A stretch of 64,000 nucleotides of DNA from Verrucomicrobiota bacterium (GTDB taxonomy: Bacteria; Verrucomicrobiota; Verrucomicrobiia; Limisphaerales; BJHT01), in assembly GCA_014193395.1 (NCBI GenBank), contig BJHT01000003.1, positions 1-64,000 of the forward strand, written 5' to 3'. The position numbers and the translations under genes are program-made. Each line of letters starts with the position of its first letter. Positions within the stretch are counted from its first letter, which is position 1. The notes under the pieces were generated by a model. That model did not search any database. It was not told the DNA's origin and was given only the letters and a program-made list of their open reading frames with translations. Shown here one piece after another: positions 55,072-62,288 of this stretch.

Positions 55072-55142
55072 GGGTAAAAGATGGGATTCAAAGATCTGCG
55101 CCCTCCACCCTTCCCATATCTTTTACCCCCCAATCTTTTACC
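55071..55142. repeat. Hairpin-forming repeat, GGTAAAAGATGGG type, second copy
   Basis: GGGTAAAAGAT (55072-55082) is inverted as ATCTTTTACCC (55118-55128), with a further inverted copy ATCTTTTACC at 55133-55142. It fills the gap between an esterase and a sulfatase and ends 6 bp before the sulfatase ATG. The same arrangement is at 1970-2024. It may fold in mRNA and separate the two genes' expression. Confidence 0.6.
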
Positions 55143-55147
55143 AGCCC

Positions 55148-56668
55148 ATGAAGCTCGCTTTCCTTCTGGCCGCCCTGCTGGTCGCGCCGTTGGCTGTGCC
55201 GCGAGCCGCCGCCGCGACGAAGCCCAACATCGTTTTCATCCTCGCGGACGACCTCGGTTACGGCGATGTCCGCTGCTACAATGCCGAGGCGAAAGTGCCC
55301 ACGCCGAACATTGACCGCCTGGCGCGCGAAGGGATGCGCTTCACGGACGCGCACTCGCCGTCCACTGTCTGCACGCCCAGCCGTTACAGTTTGCTCACCG
55401 GTCGGATGGCCTTTCGCATCAACTATCGCGGTGTCTTCGAAGGCGTGGGCGGACCTTGTCTGATCAAGGCGGACCAACTGACCCTGCCGCAGATGCTCCG
55501 CAACCAAGGCTACGCCACGGCGATGACCGGCAAGTGGCACGTCGGCCTGAGTTTCTTCGACAAGGAGGGGCTGCGCATCACCAAGGGCGGCGTCGAGGGC
55601 GTGAAACTGATCGATTACTCGCGCGCGATTCCCGATGCGCCGATCCACCGCGGCTTCGACCGCTTCTTCGGCACGGCGTGCTGTCCGGGCACGGACTACC
55701 TCTACGCTTTCATCGACGGCGACCGCATTCCGATCCCGCCCACCGGGATGCTCGACAAGTCCAAGCTGCCCAAGCATCCGTATGCCTTCGACAACCGCGC
55801 CGGCCTGATCGCGCCGGACTTCGACCTTGAGGAGGTGGACATGCTCTTCCTGAAAAAGAGCCGGGAGTTCCTCGAACAACACGCGCAGAGCCAGCCGGGC
55901 AAGCCCTTCTTCCTCCTGCACTCCACACACGCGGTGCATCTGCCGTCGTTCGCGGCGAAGCAGTTTCGCGGCAGCACCAAGGCGGGGCCGCACGGCGATT
56001 TCATCCACGAACTCGACTTCATCGTCGGCGAACTGATGAAGACCCTGGAGCGACTTGGGATGGCCGAGAACACCGTGGTGATGTTCTCCAGCGACAACGG
56101 GCCGGAAACCACGAGCGTTGTCCACATGCGCGCCGACCACGGCCACGACGGCGCGCGTCCGTGGCGCGGCGTGAAACGCGACCAGTGGGAAGGCGGCCAC
56201 CGCGTGCCGTTCATCGTTCGCTGGCCGGGAAAAATCGCCGCCGGCAGCACGAGCGACCAGACGGTCTGCCTCACCGATGTCATGGCGACGTGTGCGGCGA
56301 TGACCGGTGCCACGCTGCCGCCCAACGCCGCCGCGGACAGCTTCAGCCTCCTGCCCGTGTTGCTGGGAAAAGCGGACGGCGCGCCCCGCCCCTACACCTT
56401 GCACCAGACCATCAGCCTCGCGCTCGCCATCCGCCGCGGGCCGTGGAAATACCTCGATCACCGCGGCTCCGGCGGAAACAACTACGACAAAGGTGAGATC
56501 AAATCCTTCGCCCTGCCCGACACCGCCCCCGACGCGCCGGCCCAGCTCTACAACCTCGAAACCGATCCGGGCGAGCGCGTGAACCTCTATTTCAAACACC
56601 CCGAGATCGTGCGCGAACTCAAGGCGCTGCTGGACAGCAGCAAGGCGCAGGGCCGCAGTCGGCTGTGA
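55148..56668 (+). CDS. Type-I arylsulfatase-like exported sulfatase
   Basis: A 506-residue sulfatase with a signal peptide (LAFLLAALLVAPLAVPRA). NIVFILADDLGYGDVRCYN gives the metal-binding Asp pair; STVCTPSRYSLLTGR is the signature with Cys75 as the formylglycine precursor; MTGKWHVGLSFF, LHSTHAVHLPSFAAKQF and VVMFSSDNGPETTS complete the site. It is complete. Its tail (ERVNLYFKHPEIVRELKAL) is repeated in the relic at 61806-61988, and its start is mirrored in the relic at 43512-43670. Sulfate-ester hydrolysis of a glycan is expected; the substrate is unknown. Confidence 0.92.
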   Translation: MKLAFLLAALLVAPLAVPRAAAATKPNIVFILADDLGYGDVRCYNAEAKVPTPNIDRLAREGMRFTDAHSPSTVCTPSRYSLLTGRMAFRINYRGVFEGVGGPCLIKADQLTLPQMLRNQGYATAMTGKWHVGLSFFDKEGLRITKGGVEGVKLIDYSRAIPDAPIHRGFDRFFGTACCPGTDYLYAFIDGDRIPIPPTGMLDKSKLPKHPYAFDNRAGLIAPDFDLEEVDMLFLKKSREFLEQHAQSQPGKPFFLLHSTHAVHLPSFAAKQFRGSTKAGPHGDFIHELDFIVGELMKTLERLGMAENTVVMFSSDNGPETTSVVHMRADHGHDGARPWRGVKRDQWEGGHRVPFIVRWPGKIAAGSTSDQTVCLTDVMATCAAMTGATLPPNAAADSFSLLPVLLGKADGAPRPYTLHQTISLALAIRRGPWKYLDHRGSGGNNYDKGEIKSFALPDTAPDAPAQLYNLETDPGERVNLYFKHPEIVRELKALLDSSKAQGRSRL

Positions 56669-56758
56669 TCCTGCGCCCGCGTGGTTGCCGGGGGTCGTAA
56701 GAAGCTGGTGATTTGCTTCGCGACATTCTGCCTTGGCGGGTTTTAGAGTCTTACCACT

Positions 56759-56789
56759 CATGGAACACGTCCTACATATGGAACATAGG
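56759..56789. promoter_or_regulatory. Possible IclR autoregulatory site over the start codon
   Basis: TGGAACA occurs at 56761-56767 and 56779-56785, 18 bp apart, and the second copy sits inside TATGGAACATA, an 11-bp palindrome. Half-sites with GGAAC or GAAAC are common in IclR-family operators. Because the repeats overlap both candidate start codons, they could partly reflect the duplicated MEH residues instead. Confidence 0.25.
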
Positions 56790-57566
56790 CCCACCCGGGA
56801 CCCGGCGGCGTCTCGCATCGAGGCGCCGGCGCTGGATCGCGGCTTGGCGGTCTTGGAGGCGCTGGACGCGAGGCCGGAAGGCATGAGTCTGTCGGAACTC
56901 AGCCGCACGATCGGCAGTCCGAAGAACTCGGTTTCGCGGTTGGTGCAGACTTTGACCGCGCGCGGCTACGTGGAGCGGGAGGAGGCGACGATGCTCATCC
57001 GGCTGACGGGGAAGCTGCTGCGCCTGGGCCAGCCGCGCGTGGGGCAGCACAGCCTGGTCGAGTGTGCGCTGGAGCCAATGCGGGCGCTGCGGGATGCAGT
57101 GGGAGAGACGGTGCAGCTTGGCATTCCGATCGGTGCCGAGGGAGTGATCATTGAGCAGGTCGAGAGCACGCAGGCGGTGCGCATTTGCGCGGAGATCGGT
57201 TTGCGCTTCCTCCTCCACAACAACGCGCCGGGCAAGGTGCTGCTGGCCTTCCAGCCTGCGAAGGGCTGCGAGCTGGCGATCCGGCGCTTGAAGCTAAAAC
57301 GCTTCACCAGCCGCACCATCACGGACAAGGGCGCGTTGCGGAAGGAATGTGAGCGCGTGATGAGGCTGGGCTACGGCACGGATTGGGGCGAGGCGGATGA
57401 AGGCATTCATTGCGTGGCTGCGCCGGTGTTTGATCGACCGGATCATCTGCTGGCGGTCGTTTGGGCCTCGGCGGTCGCCGGACGCATGCCGAAGAGTCGG
57501 TTTCCCAAGGTGGCGGTCGCGGTGATGAAGGCCGCGCGTGAGCTCGAAAGGAGGCTGCGGGCATGA
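56760..57566 (+). CDS. IclR-family transcriptional regulator
   Basis: A 268-residue regulator. An N-terminal winged helix-turn-helix (about 24-85; MSLSELSRTIGSPKNSVSRL) is followed by the IclR effector-binding domain (about 90-265; LHNNAPGKVLLAFQPA; YGTDWGEADEGIHCVAAPVF). IclR proteins usually sense small carboxylic acids or sugar breakdown products. The start may be 56760 or 56778; both ATGs lie inside TGGAACA repeats. The stop overlaps the PSD1 gene start (ATGA), so regulator and haem-motif gene are translationally coupled, suggesting it controls its own operon. It is the only regulator inside the 54-kb island. Confidence 0.85.
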   Translation: MEHVLHMEHRPTRDPAASRIEAPALDRGLAVLEALDARPEGMSLSELSRTIGSPKNSVSRLVQTLTARGYVEREEATMLIRLTGKLLRLGQPRVGQHSLVECALEPMRALRDAVGETVQLGIPIGAEGVIIEQVESTQAVRICAEIGLRFLLHNNAPGKVLLAFQPAKGCELAIRRLKLKRFTSRTITDKGALRKECERVMRLGYGTDWGEADEGIHCVAAPVFDRPDHLLAVVWASAVAGRMPKSRFPKVAVAVMKAARELERRLRA

Positions 57567-60388
57567 AGGCGACGCTTTGGCTCATGTTGGGGTTGGCCGG
57601 CCTCGCCAGCCCGCGGGCGACGGCGGAAGAGCCGTCTTTCGACCGCGTCGTTGCGCCTGTGCTTGCGGGACGGTGCCTTGATTGCCACTCGGGTCCGAAA
57701 CCGAAGGGCAAACTTGACCTCAGCCGGAAGGAGCAAGCACTGAAGCAGATCGTGGCCGGCGCGCCGGGCCGGAGCCGGCTCTGGCAGGTGGTGGAGGCGG
57801 ATGAGATGCCGCCCAAGCATCCGCTGCCGCAAAGTGAGAAGGCGATTCTGCGCGACTGGATCGCGAGTGGGGCGACGTGGGGACGAGATCCGATTGATCC
57901 TTTCCGTTACTCATCGAAGGCCCGCGCCGGATACGACTGGTGGTCGCTTCAGCCGCTGAAGGCGCCTGCTCCGCCCGAGACGCAGGGCGACAATTGGTCC
58001 CGGAATGAGATCGATCGATTTGTCTTCGCCGGGCTGGCCGCGAAAGGCTTTCGACCCTCGCCAGTGGCGGATGCGCGGACCCGGGTGCGCCGACTTTATT
58101 TCGACCTGCTGGGCTTGCCGGCACCAGTCGAGGTGATCGAGCGATTTTCCGCCGATCCGTCGGCGGGTGCGTGGGCGCGACTGGTTGACGAGCTGCTTGA
58201 GTCCAAACATTACGGCGAGCGTTGGGCAAGGCATTGGATGGATGTCGCCCGCTTTGGCGAGAGCGGCGGCTTCGAATACAACACGCCGAGGGCAAACGCC
58301 TGGCACTACCGCGACTGGCTCATTCGTTCGTTCAACAACGACCTCCCCTACGACCAGTTCGTGCGGATGCAGTTGGCGGGCGACATCCTCGCCCCCGGCT
58401 CGACCGAGGGCATGGCGGCGGTGGGCTTTCTCGTCGCGGGCGTCCACAACGAAGTGCTGGGGATAAATCCGAAAATGCGGATGGCCGGGCGGCAGGACGA
58501 ACTGGCGGAAATAGCTGGCACGGTGGGGCAGGCCTTCCTCGGGATGACGGTGCATTGCGCCCGCTGTCACGACCACAAGTTCGATCCGCTTTCGGCAAAG
58601 GAATACTACCAGTTCATCGCGGCGCTCGATGGCGTGAGGCATGGGGAGCGAACGCTGGGCAACAACGAGGAGACCAGCAAACTCCGCCGTCAGCGAAAAG
58701 AACTGGAGCGCAAACTGGTCGAGCTGGTCATCGCCCGCCAAGGCGAGCTGACGACCACGGCGAACATCCTCGAACTCCGCAATCCCATTGAGGCCAACCG
58801 TGCAGGCAAGACCTATCGCGTGTCGCTGCGGCTGGCACCGACCACCTGGGCCGCCGCTTCCCAAGGCACGGCCGAGCACGATGGGGTCGTCGTTCGCATC
58901 CTCCGGGCGTCGGACGGCGGGCAACTCGCTTCCCAGTTCTTTGAAGCGCGGGAGTGGGCCGATGGACGAAACGCCACCGTCTTCGTGCCCAAGGAGTTCA
59001 GCTTCACGGGCGATGGCTCCGGCCCGGTGCGTTTGCGGCTTGAGCCTTTCCCGCTCAATTCCCAGCGCTTCGGGGGAGCGGTCGATGATCTGGAGATTCG
59101 CGAGGGAGATCGCCAGGTTTTCGGTGAAGGCTTCAACGATTTGGAGCAGACTTCTCCGCCCGGAACGCAGGCCGATACCAAAGGCAAAGTCTATCACAGC
59201 GCCCGCAGCGCGCGGTGGAAGGCTTCCGGGCTGAATGCCATCCACGCGGTCGAATGGGCCGCGGGCAATCTGGCGCTCCAACTCTTCGGCGGGCAGCCGG
59301 GAGCAGTCGTTACGGCGGCGACGCCGGAAGAAAAGCGGCTCGAGGCCAAGATCAAAAACGTGGACCAACAGATCGGCTCCCACGCGGCGCGAATTTTCAC
59401 GGTCGTTTCCCAACAGCCCGGCCCCATGCGCCTCCACGCCCGGGGCGACGTGAGCCTGCAGGGCGAGGCCGTGCCCGCAGGTGGCCTGGGTGCGGTGCAG
59501 GGGCTTTCACCCGACTTTGCACTGCCGGTGGATGCCCCCGAGGGCGTGCGCCGCCGGAAGCTGGCCGAGTGGATCGCCTCGCGGGACAATCCGCTGCTCC
59601 ACCGCGTGGCGGTGAATCGCGTCTGGCACCATCATTTCGGGCAGGGCCTCGTGCTCTCGCCGAGTGACCTTGGCTTCAATGGCGGACAGCCGAGTCACCC
59701 GGGCGTGCTGGAATGGCTCGCGGTCCGCTTTCGCGAGGACGGGTATTCGTTGAAACGTCTGCATCGCCTGATCCTCACCTCGGCGACCTGGCAGCAGGAA
59801 TCGCGCAGCGAAAACGCAGCGGCCCGGGAAGGCGATGCGGGCAATCGCCTGCTCTGGCGGCAAAGTCCCCGGCGGATCGATGCGGAGACTTTTCGCGATA
59901 CCGTCCTCGCCGTTTCGGGCGCACTGAATCCGCAAATGTTCGGCCCCGGCTACCGGGACGTGCGCCTGGATGAAGTGGCACCAACGACCTATTACACGGC
60001 GATTGATCCGGTCGGGCTCGAGTTCAATCGCCGCACGCTTTATGCCTGGCAGGTGCGCGGGGAGCGCAGTGCCCTGCTGGAGACGCTGGACTGTCCCGAT
60101 CCCTCGGTGACCACGCCCGTTCGCCACACCACCATCACGCCGTCCCAAACACTGAGCCAGTGGAACCACCCGTTCATCCTGCGGATGGCGGACCATTTTG
60201 CCGAACGAGTGACCAAGGAGGCAGGCAAAGCCACGGCCGCCCAGGTAAGACTCGCGTGGCGTCTTGCCTTGGGCCGCGACCCGGCCCCCGCCGAACTCGC
60301 CGATGCCACGGCGCTGGTCGAGCGGCACGGATTGCCCGCTATTGCCCGCACCCTTTTCAACAGCAGTGAAATGATCTGGATCGACTGA
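57563..60388 (+). CDS. PSCyt1-DUF1549-DUF1553 (PSD1) haem-motif protein
   Basis: A 941-residue exported protein with a signal peptide (LWLMLGLAGLASPRATA). CLDCHSGPKPKGKLDLS (Cys38-Cys41-His42) is the PSCyt1 haem motif; DUF1549 covers about 145-350 (NEIDRFVFAGLAAKGF; ERWARHWMDVARFGESGGFE; HCARCHDHKFDPLSAKEYY); an internal beta-rich insertion (about 400-560) resembles a carbohydrate-binding module; DUF1553 (about 655-920) ends the protein (RRKLAEWIASRDNPLLHRVA; RRIDAETFRDTVLAVSGALN). This is the standard partner of DUF1501 proteins. A good Shine-Dalgarno (AAAGGAGG at 57547-57554) precedes it, unusual here. Its stop shares a base with the DUF1501 start. Function unknown. Confidence 0.88.
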   Translation: MKATLWLMLGLAGLASPRATAEEPSFDRVVAPVLAGRCLDCHSGPKPKGKLDLSRKEQALKQIVAGAPGRSRLWQVVEADEMPPKHPLPQSEKAILRDWIASGATWGRDPIDPFRYSSKARAGYDWWSLQPLKAPAPPETQGDNWSRNEIDRFVFAGLAAKGFRPSPVADARTRVRRLYFDLLGLPAPVEVIERFSADPSAGAWARLVDELLESKHYGERWARHWMDVARFGESGGFEYNTPRANAWHYRDWLIRSFNNDLPYDQFVRMQLAGDILAPGSTEGMAAVGFLVAGVHNEVLGINPKMRMAGRQDELAEIAGTVGQAFLGMTVHCARCHDHKFDPLSAKEYYQFIAALDGVRHGERTLGNNEETSKLRRQRKELERKLVELVIARQGELTTTANILELRNPIEANRAGKTYRVSLRLAPTTWAAASQGTAEHDGVVVRILRASDGGQLASQFFEAREWADGRNATVFVPKEFSFTGDGSGPVRLRLEPFPLNSQRFGGAVDDLEIREGDRQVFGEGFNDLEQTSPPGTQADTKGKVYHSARSARWKASGLNAIHAVEWAAGNLALQLFGGQPGAVVTAATPEEKRLEAKIKNVDQQIGSHAARIFTVVSQQPGPMRLHARGDVSLQGEAVPAGGLGAVQGLSPDFALPVDAPEGVRRRKLAEWIASRDNPLLHRVAVNRVWHHHFGQGLVLSPSDLGFNGGQPSHPGVLEWLAVRFREDGYSLKRLHRLILTSATWQQESRSENAAAREGDAGNRLLWRQSPRRIDAETFRDTVLAVSGALNPQMFGPGYRDVRLDEVAPTTYYTAIDPVGLEFNRRTLYAWQVRGERSALLETLDCPDPSVTTPVRHTTITPSQTLSQWNHPFILRMADHFAERVTKEAGKATAAQVRLAWRLALGRDPAPAELADATALVERHGLPAIARTLFNSSEMIWID

Positions 60389-61809
60389 TGAACATTTCCC
60401 GCCGCCACTTTCTTGATTTCGCCACTGCCGGCCTTGGCGCCACCGCCGCGCTGCACCTGATGGGCCGCGAGGCGCTCGCTTCCTCCAGCACGGCCCGCGC
60501 TTCCTTTCCCAATCATCCACCGCGAGCGAAACGGGCCATCCACATCTGCCTGATGGGCGGACTCAGCCATGTGGACTCCTTCGATTACAAACCGCAACTC
60601 GCGCGCTTCCACGGCAAGGCACCGCCAGACTCGGTCAAGCCCGATACCTTCTTCGGCAGCGCCGGACTCATGCGGGCGAATGAATGGGAGTTCCGGCAGC
60701 GCGGCGAAAGCGGCTTGTGGGTTTCCGATCTCTTCCCGCACCTCGCCTCGGTGGCGGACGAACTTACCGTGATCCGCTCGATGCACTCCGAATCGGCAAA
60801 TCACACCCCGGCCAGCTTTCTCCAGAACACCGGCTTCCAGATGAACGGCTTCCCCGCGCTGGGAAGCTGGCTCTCCTACGGGCTGGGAAATCTCTCCGAC
60901 TCGCTGCCCACCTTCATCGTCCTGCCGGATGCCCGCAGCCTGCCCAACAACGGCGCAAGCAATTGGAGCAGCGGATTCCTCCCCGCCGAGCACCAGGGCG
61001 CGCTCTTCCGCGCCGGCGACCAGCCTGTTCGCAATCTTTTCGCGGACCGCAAAATCGCTCCGGCGACGGAGCGCGACGCCCGCATCCTCTTGGACAAAAT
61101 GAATCGTCACCATGCGGCCGAGCGAGCCGGTGAGGACCTGCTCACCGCCCGGCTGCGGGCCTACGAGATCGCCGCCCGGATGCAGACCTCCGTTCCTGAG
61201 GTGGTCAATTTTGCCAGCGAAGCCGAGCACATTTCCCGGCTCTACGGCCTCGATCAAAAACCAACCGCCGACTGCGGGCGGCGATGCCTGCTCGCACGGC
61301 GGCTCCTCGAACGCGGGGTCCGGTTCGTGCAAATTTATTCCGGCGGTGCCTTCGGCGGAAGCCCGCGCCACGGTTGGGACGGGCACGAGAACAACCACGA
61401 GAACCACACCCGCGAGGCAGGGCTCATTGATCGTCCGGTCGCCGGACTCATCAAGGATTTGCGCCAGCGCGGCATGTTGGACGACACGCTCATTCTTTTC
61501 ACCTCCGAGTTCGGTCGCACGCCCTTCACCCAGGCACCGGCAGGCAAAATCGGCCTGGGCCGCGACCACAATCCGGAGGGCTTCACCGTCTGGCTGGCCG
61601 GCGCCGGCCTGAAGAATGGCTTCGCCTATGGAGCCACCGACGACGTCGGCTGGAAGGCCGTGGAGAACCCGGTTTCATGGCCTGATTTCCACGCCACGGT
61701 CCTGCACCTGCTTGGGATCGATCACGAGCGGCTGACCTATTATCACAACGGCATCGAGCGCCGCCTAACCAATGTTCACGGCGAGGTTGTGAAGGATCTC
61801 CTCGCATGA
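60388..61809 (+). CDS. DUF1501 Tat-exported protein
   Basis: A 473-residue DUF1501 protein, a family with a sulfatase/phosphatase-like fold. The Tat motif SRRHFLDFATAGLGATAAL opens it. Landmarks: ICLMGGLSHVDSFDYKPQLA (metal-binding Asp), LPHLA-like repeat SDLFPHLASVADELTVIRSM, GGSPRHGWDGHENNHENHTR, LILFTSEFGRTPF and GRDHNPEGFTVWLAGAGLK (late His and Gly-rich loop). It is expected to be folded with metals in the cytoplasm and exported by Tat to work beside the PSD1 haem-motif protein; TGATG overlap shows translational coupling. No activity is established. Its stop overlaps the sulfatase relic frame. Confidence 0.9.
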   Translation: MNISRRHFLDFATAGLGATAALHLMGREALASSSTARASFPNHPPRAKRAIHICLMGGLSHVDSFDYKPQLARFHGKAPPDSVKPDTFFGSAGLMRANEWEFRQRGESGLWVSDLFPHLASVADELTVIRSMHSESANHTPASFLQNTGFQMNGFPALGSWLSYGLGNLSDSLPTFIVLPDARSLPNNGASNWSSGFLPAEHQGALFRAGDQPVRNLFADRKIAPATERDARILLDKMNRHHAAERAGEDLLTARLRAYEIAARMQTSVPEVVNFASEAEHISRLYGLDQKPTADCGRRCLLARRLLERGVRFVQIYSGGAFGGSPRHGWDGHENNHENHTREAGLIDRPVAGLIKDLRQRGMLDDTLILFTSEFGRTPFTQAPAGKIGLGRDHNPEGFTVWLAGAGLKNGFAYGATDDVGWKAVENPVSWPDFHATVLHLLGIDHERLTYYHNGIERRLTNVHGEVVKDLLA

Positions 61810-61988
61810 ACGATTCGTGGAAACGCTGCGTGCCGCTGATTCGCCGGAGACCCGCCGCTGGCCGCCAAAATCCGGGAGAGAAGGTGAATCCCTATTTCCA
61901 GCACCCGGAGATCGTGCGCGAATTGAAGGCGCTGCGCGAAAGCAGCAAGACCCAGGGCCGCAGCTCAGCGCCAAGCTCGCCGCAGTGA
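61806..61988 (+). pseudogene. Relic of a sulfatase C-terminus
   Basis: A 60-codon frame starts at an ATG overlapping the DUF1501 stop. From about residue 23 it reads NPGEKVNPYFQHPEIVRELK then ALRESSKTQGRSS, nearly the same as the end of the sulfatase at 55148 (GERVNLYFKHPEIVRELKAL, then LDSSKAQGRSRL). There is no catalytic part. It is the remaining tail of a lost sulfatase, placed directly behind DUF1501, and shows that a sulfatase gene probably once ended here. Translation is possible by coupling, but function is unlikely. Confidence 0.65.
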
Positions 61989-62288
61989 AGGACTGAGGCG
62001 CGGTGGAGTTCTCGCGCTTCGTTTTGGTCCGGCGCCGTCGCCAGTTTCTGCGCGACTCGCCGCCGCGATTCCCGTCTTTGCAACCCCGGATCACTCCGCC
62101 ATTCTCGCGCCCATGCCGACGCAGGAACTCAATTCAACGCAGCCGGGGCGCGTAGCATACGACGGCGGCGGGCCTTTCAATCGCCGCAGTTCCGCTGGTC
62201 GCCCGTTCCTCGCGAAAAGCAAAAGTTCCCACACCAACCGCGGTCACCGCACCCGCCATCTGCCCGCCGACGCGGGCCGCGCCCGAGC
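61989..62288. other. 300-bp intergenic region, nothing recognised
   Basis: The stretch between the sulfatase relic and the AlbA_2 gene shows no protein-like frame on either strand, no strong hairpin and no repeat that I can recognise. It marks the right end of the exported-protein island. Confidence 0.4.

Noticed and set aside
55088-56908. A 606-codon open frame on the minus strand over the sulfatase
   Set aside because: It is the mirror of a real GC-rich gene with full sulfatase motifs on the + strand; the antisense product has no recognisable domain.
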